Assembly: GCA_934096235.1 (NCBI GenBank)
Contig: CAKOLO010000004.1
Coordinates: 1 to 64,000, forward strand
Length of the DNA stretch: 64,000 nucleotides
Direction: 5' to 3'
DNA from: an uncultured Bacilli bacterium
Lineage (GTDB): Bacteria > Bacillota_I > Bacilli_A > RF39 > UBA660
Positions within the stretch are counted from its first letter, which is position 1, and every line of letters begins with the position of its first letter. Of the stretch, positions 26,169 to 34,675 are shown piece after piece. The position numbers and the translations under genes are program-made. Below the pieces are notes generated by a model that worked only from the letters and a program-made list of their open reading frames with translations, had not been told where the DNA came from and made no database searches.

Positions 26169-26702
26169 TTATTTATTTAAAGCTTCTACTAAATCAGCTT
26201 TTTTCATTGAAGAAGTAACTTCGATTCCTTTTTCAGCACAAGCAGCTTTTAATTCAGCTACTGTTAATTTAGAATAATCAGTTTTAGCTTCTACAGTTTT
26301 TTCAACTTTTGCTTCTACTTCTTTAGCTTCTTTTTTTGGAGTTTTTCCTTCTAAAGCATCTTTAGAAAGTTTAACTAATTTAGTGAATTCTTCTGGAGCG
26401 AATATAGCAAGTTCACTTAACATTTTTCTATTGATTTCGATATTAGCTTTCTTTAGTCCATTAATGAATTTAGAATATACTATATCGTTTGCTCTACAAG
26501 CTGCATTAATTCTTGTAATCCATAATTTTCTGAAGTCGTTAGCTCTTTTCTTTCTATCATTAAAGCTGTAAGCTCCACTATGGAATAATTGTTCTTGTGC
26601 AGTCTTGTATAATCTATGTTTACTTCCAAAATATCCTTTAGCTCTTTTTAATACTTTTCTTCTTCTATTTTTAGAAACATTTCCGCCTTTAACTCTTGCC
26701 AT
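26169..26702 (-). CDS. rplT: Ribosomal protein L20 with C-terminal Rho_N/SAP-like extension
   Basis: Residues 1-118 are a complete bL20 (MARVKGGNVSKNRRRK, YRLYKTAQEQLFHSGAYSF-type core, NRKMLSELA). bL20 binds 23S rRNA and starts large-subunit assembly. An extra 59 residues follow: a Lys/Glu/Ala-rich linker and a folded-looking end, DYSKLTVAELKAACAEKGIE then SMKKADLVEALNK, which matches the helix-extended-loop-helix Rho N-terminal/SAP pattern. Normal L20 is about 118 residues. No stop, frameshift or start lies at the junction, so this is one protein. Confidence 0.95.
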   Translation of the reverse strand: MARVKGGNVSKNRRRKVLKRAKGYFGSKHRLYKTAQEQLFHSGAYSFNDRKKRANDFRKLWITRINAACRANDIVYSKFINGLKKANIEINRKMLSELAIFAPEEFTKLVKLSKDALEGKTPKKEAKEVEAKVEKTVEAKTDYSKLTVAELKAACAEKGIEVTSSMKKADLVEALNK

Positions 26703-26715
26703 TTATAACCCCTCC

Positions 26716-26907
26716 TTACTTAACAAGTCCTCTATATCTTTTAGCATCTCCGCTACTTAATATAGAACCCTTTCTTGATTTTCTATTGAAATCTGTTGAT
26801 TTCTTTCCACTATTGTGGTTTGCTCCTACGTGTCCAATTTTTGTTGAACCAGAATTTCTTACTAAGATTTTTTTACTGATTCCACCATGTGATTTCATCT
26901 TTGGCAT
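26716..26907 (-). CDS. rpmI: Ribosomal protein L35
   Basis: Start at ATG 26907 gives MPKMKSHGG, the standard bL35 N-terminus. An in-frame ATG three codons upstream is very close to the AAGGAAG site. 63 residues, highly basic, ending DAKRYRGLVK. Second gene of the translation-factor operon, 13 bases before rplT. Confidence 0.95.
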   Translation of the reverse strand: MPKMKSHGGISKKILVRNSGSTKIGHVGANHNSGKKSTDFNRKSRKGSILSSGDAKRYRGLVK

Positions 26908-26925
26908 ATAATTCATTCTTCCTTT

Positions 26926-27447
26926 CTACTTTTTTGGTGTTAAGAATAGTTGCATACTTCTACCTTCCATTTTTGGCATTTGTTCTATGTCTGCAACATC
27001 ATTTAATCTTTCTGCAAACTTCATTATTATGTCGCGTCCTAATTCTGGATGAGCCATTTGTCTTCCTTTGAATCTTACTGCAACTTTAATCTTATGACCT
27101 TTTTCAATATATGCTTTCGCATTTCTTAATTTTGTTTCAAAATCTCCAACATCGATAGTAACACTTAAACGATACTCTTTTGTTTCAAGATTTTGTTCTC
27201 TTTGCTTTTTCTTTGCTTCCTTTTCTCTTTTTTGTTTTTCATAACGAAACTTGTTATAGTCAATAATTTTGCATACTGGATTTTTAGGATCGTTATTTAA
27301 CAAAACTAAGTCAAGTCCTGCATATTTAGCAAGTGTTTTAGCATCATTTATATTTTTGATGCCCATTTTTTCTCCATTAGGTCCTATTACCATAACGTTT
27401 TGAAAAGTTATTTGTTCATTAATTTGAACTTCGTTTTGCTTAGCTAT
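26926..27447 (-). CDS. infC: Translation initiation factor IF-3 (probable AUA start)
   Basis: IF-3 keeps ribosomal subunits apart and checks start codons and initiator tRNA. Both domains are complete: N-domain with VMVIGPNGEKMGI and CKIIDYNKFRYE, C-domain with VAVRFKGRQMAHPELG and MEGRSMQLFLTPKK. The only upstream ATG (27462) lies inside the ribosome binding site itself (GGAGGTG), so it cannot be used. The codon six bases after that site is ATA, giving M-A-K-Q-N-E as in other IF-3s. infC genes are known to start at rare AUU/AUA codons so that IF-3 limits its own synthesis. The start is inferred. Confidence 0.93.
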   Translation of the reverse strand: MAKQNEVQINEQITFQNVMVIGPNGEKMGIKNINDAKTLAKYAGLDLVLLNNDPKNPVCKIIDYNKFRYEKQKREKEAKKKQREQNLETKEYRLSVTIDVGDFETKLRNAKAYIEKGHKIKVAVRFKGRQMAHPELGRDIIMKFAERLNDVADIEQMPKMEGRSMQLFLTPKK

Positions 27448-27473
27448 TGCTAACACCTCCATATTTTATTATT

Positions 27474-27590
27474 TGAAAAAAGTGGACATAAGAGTCCACT
27501 TTAAAAACGTATTTTTTACAAATAAGCTTTTGTACCAATGTATCTATACATCTGGTGAAGAGTGGCTCTCTTTCTTTCTTTTTCAACGAT
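27474..27590 (-). ncRNA. L20-type leader with terminator upstream of infC
   Basis: About 115 nt of untranslated leader precede infC. It ends in a strong intrinsic terminator: AGTGGAC/GTCCACT arms (27481-27500) and a run of T. Firmicutes infC-rpmI-rplT operons are known to be repressed by L20 binding such a leader and promoting termination. Structure beyond the terminator was not modelled. Confidence 0.7.
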
Positions 27591-27594
27591 ATTG

Positions 27595-27623
27595 ATTATA
27601 TATTAATATTATTATTTTGTCAA
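27595..27623 (-). promoter_or_regulatory. Consensus sigma-A promoter of infC-rpmI-rplT
   Basis: Perfect TTGACA, 17-bp spacer and perfect TATAAT on the minus strand. The -35 overlaps the stop region of the upstream zinc-ribbon gene. Confidence 0.9.
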
Positions 27624-28541
27624 GAAATTATTAATAATTTGTGATAAATTGCCCCTTATTTCGTATGACATTCCATTTTTTATAGCTGAAGATACGGTAG
27701 CGTTATCAAAAATATTAGCTAAAAAAGCAAATCCACTATAATTATATCTAGTATAATTTTTATCATTAAGTAAGAAACTAGCGACAATTCCATTTTCTAT
27801 TTCATAATAACCAACTAACATTTTATAATTATTTTGACTTATTTCAAGAGTATACAATTTCTTATTTTTATATGTTGTATATTTAGCACTTCCAGTTAGA
27901 TATCCAGCACTATTATATTTGTTTTTTATTATTGATGTTTTAGAATTTATATCTTTTATTGAAGTTTTATAAATTCCTTGAATAATAATTTCATCATCAC
28001 CATTATTATTTTGAATTAATAGTACATTTTCTGTACCACTTGTTGTGAATGTATACTTATATCCATCTCTTTTTATTAAAGTAGTTTCTTTAAATGTTAT
28101 TGTGTTCTTTTTTACATTAGGATTACTACTTGAATTGTTATTATTGTTACTATTTGTGTTATTATCATTTTTAGTAGATGTATTATCTTTTATAGTAATT
28201 GTACTATTGTTATCTGTTTTAATTGTTGGCATAAAAAGTATGAATATTACTCCAATTACAAGTACTACAATAATAACTATTAGTGTGCTTAGATTATCTT
28301 TTCTTGGAATTTGTGTATTTTGATTATTATTATAGTTTACATTACTATTTAAATTATTATTAAAATTTCCATTATATTGATTATTATATCCAGTATTATT
28401 TGTAAAATGAATATTATTATTTGCCATTTGACTCGGCATAACATTATTATTTATGTTTTGTGTATTAACAGGAGTACCGCATCTTCTACAATATTTATCT
28501 CCTGGCATTATATTATTTCCACAGTTCATGCATTTATTCAT
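27612..28541 (-). CDS. Zinc-ribbon membrane protein with Asn-rich linkers
   Basis: 309 residues from ATG 28541. A zinc ribbon at the N-terminus (CMNCGNNIMPGDKYCRRCG, two CxxC pairs) is followed by an Asn-rich linker, one membrane helix (about 86-105), a second Asn/Ser/Thr-rich linker and a 160-residue beta-rich ectodomain. The layout parallels the protein at 22.1-23.0 kb. Likely a membrane-associated sensor or scaffold; function unknown. No partner gene in operon. Confidence 0.65.
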   Translation of the reverse strand: MNKCMNCGNNIMPGDKYCRRCGTPVNTQNINNNVMPSQMANNNIHFTNNTGYNNQYNGNFNNNLNSNVNYNNNQNTQIPRKDNLSTLIVIIVVLVIGVIFILFMPTIKTDNNSTITIKDNTSTKNDNNTNSNNNNNSSSNPNVKKNTITFKETTLIKRDGYKYTFTTSGTENVLLIQNNNGDDEIIIQGIYKTSIKDINSKTSIIKNKYNSAGYLTGSAKYTTYKNKKLYTLEISQNNYKMLVGYYEIENGIVASFLLNDKNYTRYNYSGFAFLANIFDNATVSSAIKNGMSYEIRGNLSQIINNFLTK

Positions 28542-28599
28542 TTTACACACTTCCTATTATATATTTATTTTATCATATATTAAGAGAAATGCAATAAAA

Positions 28600-28617
28600 A
28601 AGCACCCGAAGGTGCTT
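28600..28617 (-). terminator. Terminator of the archaeal-type proS gene
   Basis: AAGCACC-CGAA-GGTGCTT with a T-rich run on the minus strand at 28594-28600. The 120 bases between it and the stop at 28740 hold no gene I can support. Confidence 0.8.
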
Positions 28618-28739
28618 GTTAACATCGTAATCGTTATCAGTTTTTTTACTCTATACTTACCACCTACCTTATGTATCCATTATATTTATCTAATGTGAAA
28701 ATTAGGTGTAATTTATATTAAAACTATATAACTTTACAA

Positions 28740-30161
28740 TTAGTATTGTATACCCCAAACTACTTTATGTTTTGCTTTCTTTCCGCATACAACACATACT
28801 TCATCTTCATAGTCTTTTGATTCAACTATGCATCTTGACTTTGTACCTTTTATTTCTTTCATTTTAAGTTCACATTCTAAGTCTCCACACCAATGTGCAT
28901 TTACAAATCCTGGATGATTATTCATTATTTCTTCTACATCTTTTTGTGTTTTAGCATCATATGTTTTATTTTTAGTATTTTCAAGAGCTTTATTATACAA
29001 ATTATCTTGTATATCATTTAATAGTCTTTGAACATTTTCTAGTACATTATCTTTGTTTACTAGTTCTTTTTCACTAGTATCTCTTCTAACAAGTGTTACG
29101 TTATTATTTTCTAAATCTCTTGGTCCTACTTCTATTCTAACTGGTATACCATTAACTTCTGCTTCAGCAAATTTAAATCCTGCACTTTTATCAGTAGTAT
29201 CTATATAAGAAATAATATTATTTTTCTTTAACTCATCGTTTAATTTATCACATACTTCTAAAAGTTCATCAGTCATTTTAATTGGTACAATACATACTTG
29301 TTTTGGTGCTATTTTAGGTGGCAATACTAGACCTTTATCATCTCCATGAACCATTATTAAAGCACCTATCATTCTTGTAGTTGAACCCCATGATGTTTGA
29401 TAACAATAATCAAATTTATTTTCTTTGTTTACAAATTTTACATCATACGCTTTGGCAAATTTTTGTCCGAAGTAATGGCTAGTTGCTGATTGAAGGCATA
29501 CTCCATTTTGCATCATTGCTTCTACTGTTAGTGTATACTCTGCTCCTGCAAATTTTTCTTTTTCAGTTTTTCTTCCTGTTATTACTGGTATTGCTAAATA
29601 TTCTTCAAAGAATCTTTTATATGTATTTAACATTTTGTCTGTTTCTTCCATTGCTTCTTTAGCAGTCGCATGAACAGTATGTCCTTCTTGCCATAAGAAT
29701 TCTCTACTTCTTAAAAATGGTCTTGTTTCTTTTTCCCATCTTATAACATTACACCATTGATTATATAATTTTGGTAAATCTCTATATGTCTTAACTGCAT
29801 TTTTATAATAGTCGCAGAATAGTGACTCACTTGTAGGTCTGAATGCTAATCTTTCTTCTAATTTATTGCTTCCACCTTCTGTTACCCATGCTACTTCTGG
29901 AGCAAACCCTTCTACAAGTTCACCTTCTTTTTTTAGTAGATTTTCTGGTATCATAACTGGTAAATATACATTTTGATGTCCTAATTCTTTAAACATTCCA
30001 TCCATTACTTTTTGTATATTTTCCCATATAGCATAACCATTTGGTTCAAAAATAATAAATCCTTTTACATTTGAATATTCTGCTAAGTGAGCTGCTTTAA
30101 CTACATCTGTATACCAAGATGCGAAGTCTTTACTTCTTTCTGTTATTTTTTCATTTTTCAT
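28740..30161 (-). CDS. proS: Prolyl-tRNA synthetase, archaeal/eukaryotic (ProS type 3) form
   Basis: 473 residues from ATG 30161, preceded by AAAGGA. A class II synthetase of the short ProRS type: no insertion editing domain between motifs 2 and 3, and a C-terminal zinc-binding extension (CGDLECELK, CVVCGKKAKHKVVWGIQY) ending in Tyr as in archaeal enzymes. Motif 2 is RWEKETRPFLRSREFLWQEG. It charges tRNA-Pro. Expression is controlled by a T-box. A second, bacterial-type ProRS lies at 40.9-42.6 kb. Confidence 0.96.
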   Translation of the reverse strand: MKNEKITERSKDFASWYTDVVKAAHLAEYSNVKGFIIFEPNGYAIWENIQKVMDGMFKELGHQNVYLPVMIPENLLKKEGELVEGFAPEVAWVTEGGSNKLEERLAFRPTSESLFCDYYKNAVKTYRDLPKLYNQWCNVIRWEKETRPFLRSREFLWQEGHTVHATAKEAMEETDKMLNTYKRFFEEYLAIPVITGRKTEKEKFAGAEYTLTVEAMMQNGVCLQSATSHYFGQKFAKAYDVKFVNKENKFDYCYQTSWGSTTRMIGALIMVHGDDKGLVLPPKIAPKQVCIVPIKMTDELLEVCDKLNDELKKNNIISYIDTTDKSAGFKFAEAEVNGIPVRIEVGPRDLENNNVTLVRRDTSEKELVNKDNVLENVQRLLNDIQDNLYNKALENTKNKTYDAKTQKDVEEIMNNHPGFVNAHWCGDLECELKMKEIKGTKSRCIVESKDYEDEVCVVCGKKAKHKVVWGIQY

Positions 30162-30181
30162 ATAATTATTCCTTTCTAAAA

Positions 30182-30366
30182 TAAAAAGGATGGTCACTAA
30201 GGAGTCTATTAGACGGTACCATCCTTTATTTATCTTTCTTTTATAACGACTTTTTAGGCCGATTTTGCATATATTGAGGTAGGAGTTAATAAATATATTA
30301 TCTAGTTTCCACTATCCTAGAATCACTGTAAAAATGGATTTAAAAACATTCCTCAAGCAAATTTAT
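30182..30366 (-). ncRNA. T-box riboswitch upstream of proS (candidate Pro specifier CCU)
   Basis: The T-box core TGGTACCG is followed by a terminator whose arms (AAAGGATGGT / ACCATCCTTT) bracket it, so antiterminator and terminator compete. Upstream, TTGAGG pairs with CCTCAA to close Stem I. Just inside its 3' strand is CCT (30281-30283), a proline codon at the specifier position. Uncharged tRNA-Pro would favour read-through into proS. Confidence 0.88.
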
Positions 30367-30372
30367 GTATAG

Positions 30373-30401
30373 ATTATAACACAATTAAATACAATAATCA
30401 A
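30373..30401 (-). promoter_or_regulatory. Promoter of the T-box/proS transcript
   Basis: TTGATT, 17 bp, TATAAT on the minus strand, immediately before the T-box. Confidence 0.75.
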
Positions 30402-30520
30402 TTAATTTGTTTACACATTTTATGTAAAATTTTTAAAAATATGTTTTTTTAACTTAAAGATTTTTCTTATATATGCTATATTAGTTTGACCTGCTTATTT
30501 TAGGTAGAAAGGATGATAAT

Positions 30521-31399
30521 ATGAATTATATCAATAAAATAATAGTTTATATAGCTAATTTTACTTCTTTAGATGAAAAGTATATCTTGTCAATATTTCA
30601 ATCTTTATTTGTATTCTTTATTTTTAAACTTATTTATAAATTTATTGAGGTTATTAATAATCGTTTTAATCCTAATGATAAGAAAAAATATACTTTAAAT
30701 AAGAATGTTAAACTTATGTGTACTATTTTAACTATACTTTGTTTCTTTCTTATATGGCAAGATTACTTTAAAGATTTTTTAACATTTATTAGTATTATTT
30801 CTGCGGCTTTGACTTTAGCTGTTAGGGATATCGTTGTTAACTTCTTTTCTGGTATTTATATAAAGGTTGCAAAACCATTCAAGGTAGAAGATAGAATTGC
30901 TATTGGAAATTCTATTGGAGATGTTATTAACATTAGTATTTTATCTTTTGAAATATTAGAAGTTCGTAGTGAAGAAGAAGGAGAACAAAGTACTGGTATT
31001 ATTATTCAAGTTCCTGCATCTAAGATTTTTACTGAATATTTAAAGAATTATTCTAAAGCATTTAAATATGTTTGGAAAGAAATGTCTATTAAAGTGCCTA
31101 TTGATAGTAATGTTGTTAAAGTTAAAAAAGAGTTATATAGAATTATTAGAAATAATCAAGTAGTTTCTTCTATTCCAAATAAAATGGAAAGACAACTTGA
31201 TAATGCTACTGGGGAATATAGAATTTATTATAACAAGTTAGATCCTATTATCTATACTAAAATAGTTGATAATTATGTATTGCTTACGATGAGATTTTTA
31301 GTTCATCCTAAAAAAGTACGTAATGTAGAAAATGAAATATGGAATCAAGTTCTTATATCAGCTAACAATGGTAAGATCAAATTATATTCTAGTGAATAA
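30521..31399 (+). CDS. MscS-family mechanosensitive channel
   Basis: A 292-residue small-conductance channel with three N-terminal membrane helices. The pore-lining third helix and start of the beta domain are visible (SIISAALTLAVRDIVVNFFSGIYI, shown here only in part: AALTLAVRDIVVNFFSG at about 94-110, then KPFKVEDRIAIG). It opens under membrane tension to release solutes. AGAAAGGATG precedes the ATG. It is divergent from proS and closed by a bidirectional terminator. Confidence 0.9.
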   Translation: MNYINKIIVYIANFTSLDEKYILSIFQSLFVFFIFKLIYKFIEVINNRFNPNDKKKYTLNKNVKLMCTILTILCFFLIWQDYFKDFLTFISIISAALTLAVRDIVVNFFSGIYIKVAKPFKVEDRIAIGNSIGDVINISILSFEILEVRSEEEGEQSTGIIIQVPASKIFTEYLKNYSKAFKYVWKEMSIKVPIDSNVVKVKKELYRIIRNNQVVSSIPNKMERQLDNATGEYRIYYNKLDPIIYTKIVDNYVLLTMRFLVHPKKVRNVENEIWNQVLISANNGKIKLYSSE

Positions 31400-31400
31400 A

Positions 31401-31424
31401 AAAATATTGCATAAGCAATATTTT
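31401..31424. terminator. Bidirectional terminator between mscS and ytxH
   Basis: AAAATATTGC / GCAATATTTT arms around a 4-base loop, A-rich on one side and T-rich on the other, between convergent genes. Confidence 0.8.
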
Positions 31425-31432
31425 TATTTTAA

Positions 31433-31861
31433 TTATTTATTCTTTTTAGATTTATTATCTTCTTCTAATCTTTCTTGAATTTCTTTAACAACTTTTAATG
31501 CTTGTTTTCTTACTTCATCAGCAGCTTTTTCTACTACTGGAGTACTTTTTTCAATAGCATATTTATAAAGTTCTTCAGCCTTTTCTTTGATTTTTTGTGC
31601 TTGCTCTAAAGCTAAATCTTTAGCTTTTTCTTTATCTAAAGCAGCAAGTTCAGCTTGTAATGTTTCAGCTTTAAATAATAATTCATCTTTAACTTCGTCT
31701 AAATCTACTTCTCTTAATTTATCAAGTAATTCATCTACTTTTTTCTTAAGAACTTTTCTTGTATTTTTTCCTTTATCAGGAGCAAATAATAATCCTAAAC
31801 CAGCACCAATTGCTAAGCCACCTACGAATTTTCCAAATCCGCCTTTTCTTTCTTTACTCAT
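31433..31861 (-). CDS. ytxH: YtxH-domain protein
   Basis: 142 residues from ATG 31861. N-terminal glycine-rich hydrophobic stretch FVGGLAIGAGLGLLFAPDKG is the YtxH signature, followed by a long amphipathic Lys/Glu/Ala helix. In Bacillus ytxG-ytxH is a sigma-B/sigma-H controlled general-stress operon. Here the start overlaps the end of the YtxG-like gene, so the pair is conserved. Role: membrane-associated stress protein of unknown action. Confidence 0.82.
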   Translation of the reverse strand: MSKERKGGFGKFVGGLAIGAGLGLLFAPDKGKNTRKVLKKKVDELLDKLREVDLDEVKDELLFKAETLQAELAALDKEKAKDLALEQAQKIKEKAEELYKYAIEKSTPVVEKAADEVRKQALKVVKEIQERLEEDNKSKKNK

Positions 31862-32147
31862 CGTCATCAACCTTCACTTTCTTTGTATTTCTTTTTTTAA
31901 ATAATTTACTAAATGCACTTGATACAAAATTAATTACTGTATCACTTACCATAGATACTCTATCAGTAGCAAAGTCTATAATATTAAATAATTTATCTAG
32001 TGATTTTGCTTTTTCTGAGATATCTTCTAAAATATCATCTACTTTATTCATTGTGATAATTAATTTAATACCAATCCATATTGCCACAACTAGAAGTACT
32101 ATTAATAAAAAGTATATTACTATAGGTAGTGCTTCTGCTAAATTCAT
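31854..32147 (-). CDS. ytxG: YtxG/DUF948-like membrane protein
   Basis: 97 residues: one N-terminal membrane helix (about 8-31), then a helix of the DUF948 type (VDDILEDISEKAKSLDKLFN) and a basic tail. It overlaps ytxH by eight bases and is itself preceded by AGGAGG formed from the last codons of the gene before. The gene order supports assignment to YtxG rather than an unrelated single-pass protein. Confidence 0.7.
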   Translation of the reverse strand: MNLAEALPIVIYFLLIVLLVVAIWIGIKLIITMNKVDDILEDISEKAKSLDKLFNIIDFATDRVSMVSDTVINFVSSAFSKLFKKRNTKKVKVDDDE

Positions 32148-32149
32148 TT

Positions 32150-33016
32150 CTAATCCTCCTTATCGTCATACATTGAATCTATTAAATTAAATAGATCATG
32201 TTCTAAAGTACTATTAGTCATAGTTTTGTCATTATCACTATCACTTTTGTCTTCAGTGTCAGTATCATCGAAGTTTTCAAGTTCCATTTTATCTTCTAAC
32301 TCTCCTACTGATACATCAGCAGTAGTACTTTCAATTTTGCTAATTATGTCTTCTATCTTACTAGTTTTTTTATCTAATTCATTTACTGAATCATCTATTT
32401 TATTTATTTCATTGCTTATAACTTCTGGAGTTAATTTATTCATTGAATTTAATGTATCTTCTAATTCATCTTCAAGTGTACCATATGCTTTTCTTCTAAC
32501 AGTATCATATGTACTTGCTGTATCTTTTATAACTGGTTCTTGTACCTTAGTTATAGTTTTACTAACAACTTCATCTTTTTTGTAGTCTTTATCTAATATA
32601 CCATAAATTGGTGATATAACTGGACTTGGTTTAAAGATCTTTGGTTGTTCTGGTATAGCTGGTTTTTGTACTTCTTGTCTTTTAGTAACTTTTGGTTCGC
32701 TATTTAGTACACTTCTTCTTGGAGGTAAATCTACATCTTCATCATCAAACTCTGTGAAATTAAATGTTCTTTCACTTCTAAAAAGTTCTCTTTCACTAAA
32801 ATTATTATCTCTTTTAGGTTCTTCAGTAACTCTTTTAACTTCTTCTATTTCACGTTTTGGTTCTTCTCTAGTAATTTTAATTTCTTCAACTCTAGGTTTT
32901 TCCTCTACTTCTTTTTCCTTTTTTACTACTTTATCTACTTTTTTAATTTCAGCTTCTGGTTCATCAACATATTCTTCATCATAGAATATATTTTTAAGTT
33001 TATTAAAAAGTCCCAC
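32150..33016 (-). CDS. Acidic, low-complexity cytosolic protein upstream of ytxGH
   Basis: 288 residues from a GTG start with AAAGAGGTG five bases upstream. Mostly Glu/Lys/Asp-rich and probably disordered. Two features stand out: an N-terminal MGLFNKLKNIFYDEEY amphipathic helix that could dock on membrane, and a conserved-looking core KPSPVISPIYGILDKDYKK (about 129-147). A C-terminal coiled coil follows (about 185-225). The N-terminal helix plus short motif resembles adaptor proteins of division or the cell pole, but no family is recognised. Confidence 0.55.
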   Translation of the reverse strand: MGLFNKLKNIFYDEEYVDEPEAEIKKVDKVVKKEKEVEEKPRVEEIKITREEPKREIEEVKRVTEEPKRDNNFSERELFRSERTFNFTEFDDEDVDLPPRRSVLNSEPKVTKRQEVQKPAIPEQPKIFKPSPVISPIYGILDKDYKKDEVVSKTITKVQEPVIKDTASTYDTVRRKAYGTLEDELEDTLNSMNKLTPEVISNEINKIDDSVNELDKKTSKIEDIISKIESTTADVSVGELEDKMELENFDDTDTEDKSDSDNDKTMTNSTLEHDLFNLIDSMYDDKED

Positions 33017-33033
33017 AATTGCACCTCTTTCTT

Positions 33034-33648
33034 TTATTCTTCATTCTCATTAATATACTCAAGAACATTTTTTGTTTCGTTTTTATCTTTAGGTTCTGGA
33101 ATTTTATATGCCGTTTCTTTTGTATCTAAATCTCTATCATTAAGTTGTTTTTCTATTACTGAATCATTATATTTTATAGAGTTTAGAATTGTTATTCCTC
33201 TTGAAACTGCATACTTTATCTTACTTTCTTCTACCTCTACTTCTATTATAGCATAATTATAACACAACTCAACAAAAAATTTATCATTATTTTTTCTTAT
33301 TCTTAAGTATCCTTCTGAATCATTTTTATCAAAAGAATAAAAGTAATAATCATCTACATTTTTAGTTTCATTTATACTTTTTTTATAGTAATAACTAACT
33401 ATATCTACATTTAGGTAATATATATTATTTTGGGATGTTAGTGTTTGATTAAAATTATCATCTTTAATAGCACTAAAGCCACTTGGTAAAAAGTATCTAA
33501 ATCCTTTATTATTAGTATTATGTAGATCATTATTTTCTTGAGTTGCATTATTAATTATATCTTCATATGATAAATTATTCATATAGTATGTGTTAGTGCA
33601 TCCCGTAAATAGCAATAAACATAATACAATTATTATCTTTTTATACAT
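33034..33648 (-). CDS. Lipoprotein, unknown function
   Basis: 204 residues with a clean type II signal peptide: MYKKIIIVLCLLLFTGC, lipobox LFTGC with Cys17. The mature part is hydrophilic with a beta-rich centre (GYLRIRKNNDKFFVELCYNY). AGGAGACAAAAA precedes the ATG. It is upstream of the 288-residue gene and ytxGH in the same direction. Processing would need the LspA encoded at 56.0-56.5 kb. Confidence 0.7.
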   Translation of the reverse strand: MYKKIIIVLCLLLFTGCTNTYYMNNLSYEDIINNATQENNDLHNTNNKGFRYFLPSGFSAIKDDNFNQTLTSQNNIYYLNVDIVSYYYKKSINETKNVDDYYFYSFDKNDSEGYLRIRKNNDKFFVELCYNYAIIEVEVEESKIKYAVSRGITILNSIKYNDSVIEKQLNDRDLDTKETAYKIPEPKDKNETKNVLEYINENEE

Positions 33649-33686
33649 TTTTTGTCTCCTACTACATTAAAATTATAGCAAATTAT

Positions 33687-34304
33687 TTATTTTTTAACAA
33701 CACTAATATAATTAATATTCTTGCCTAAACTTATAAATTTATCTTCGTATTCAGTTCTAATTGTGTCTAGGTAATTAGTATCTGTTTTAATTACATCGTA
33801 TCCATTTTCTATTAAAGATTCTATTGAAAACTCATATAAATCATCATTATCAGTTTTCATTTCAATACGTTTTTCGTTTTTAAAAAGACTTTCATACTTA
33901 TTTAAGAATACACTTGATGTTAATCTTCTTTTAGTATGTCTTTTTTTAGGCCAAGGATCACTAAAATTTAAATATATTTTGTCTATCTCATGATCAAAAA
34001 CTTCTTCTATTTCTAAAGCATCAAAACAAATTAATTTTAAATTATTTAGTTCTAACTCTTCTAACTTTTTTACCGCGCTTACTAGTGGACTATCATATTT
34101 TTCAATACCAATAAAATTTATACTTGGATTTTCAAGTGCTTTTCCTATTATAAATTTACCTTTTCCTGTGCCTATTTCTATTTCTATATTATTATCATTT
34201 TTAAATACTTTATTCCATTTTCCTTTATTTTCTTTAGGATTTTTTACTAAGTATTTAGATTTTGATATTATTTCATCTGCATTTTTGATATGTTTAAGTC
34301 TCAA
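33687..34304 (-). CDS. trmB: tRNA (guanine46-N7)-methyltransferase TrmB
   Basis: The best start is TTG at 34304, five bases after GAGGTGA; the GTG at 34313 lies inside that site. The 205-residue product then opens MRLKHIKNADE, as TrmB does. SAM-binding EIGTGKGKF, INFIGIEKYDSPLV and the family motif NFSDPWPKKRHTKRRLT are intact. It methylates G46 in the tRNA variable loop. Confidence 0.95.
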   Translation of the reverse strand: MRLKHIKNADEIISKSKYLVKNPKENKGKWNKVFKNDNNIEIEIGTGKGKFIIGKALENPSINFIGIEKYDSPLVSAVKKLEELELNNLKLICFDALEIEEVFDHEIDKIYLNFSDPWPKKRHTKRRLTSSVFLNKYESLFKNEKRIEMKTDNDDLYEFSIESLIENGYDVIKTDTNYLDTIRTEYEDKFISLGKNINYISVVKK

Positions 34305-34373
34305 AATACTCACCTCGCATTAATATTATACACTACCTTTTATGTTTTGTCATATATTATTATAGGTGATTAT

Positions 34374-34640
34374 ATGAATAATAGAGACATGTTCTATCAA
34401 AATTTAAATCAAGGTTATAGCAATCCTGGAGCATTTATACCACCAAGTGGATATAATATGAATAGTCAATATCAAGCTTATGGTCCTAATGTTATTCCTG
34501 AACAAATGGGATATACTAGTAATAATGAATTAAATGATAGAATTAGTAAAATTGAAAGGCAAATTAAAAATTTAGATGTTAGACTTCAAAAGTTAGAATC
34601 TATTCCTAATGAAGTTAATGATAATTTGTATATGATATAA
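34374..34640 (+). CDS. Small coiled-coil protein, unknown
   Basis: 88 residues from ATG 34374, with AGGTGAT five bases upstream. The N-terminal half is rich in Asn, Gln, Tyr, Gly and Pro (low complexity). The C-terminal half is a predicted coiled coil (ELNDRISKIERQIKNLDVRL). It is divergent from trmB and followed by a terminator. Similar short proteins in spore formers are coat-like, but this is a guess from composition only. Confidence 0.55.
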   Translation: MNNRDMFYQNLNQGYSNPGAFIPPSGYNMNSQYQAYGPNVIPEQMGYTSNNELNDRISKIERQIKNLDVRLQKLESIPNEVNDNLYMI

Positions 34641-34642
34641 AA

Positions 34643-34666
34643 AAAGCATTTCCGAAGAAATGCTTT
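34643..34666. terminator. Bidirectional terminator between the small coiled-coil gene and arcC-arcD
   Basis: AAAGCATTTC-CGAA-GAAATGCTTT, with A- and T-rich flanks, between convergent genes. Confidence 0.85.
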
Positions 34667-34675
34667 AATCTTTTA

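Noticed and set aside
27463..27477. ATG at 27462 as infC start
   Set aside because: It lies within the Shine-Dalgarno GGAGGTG and has no site of its own.
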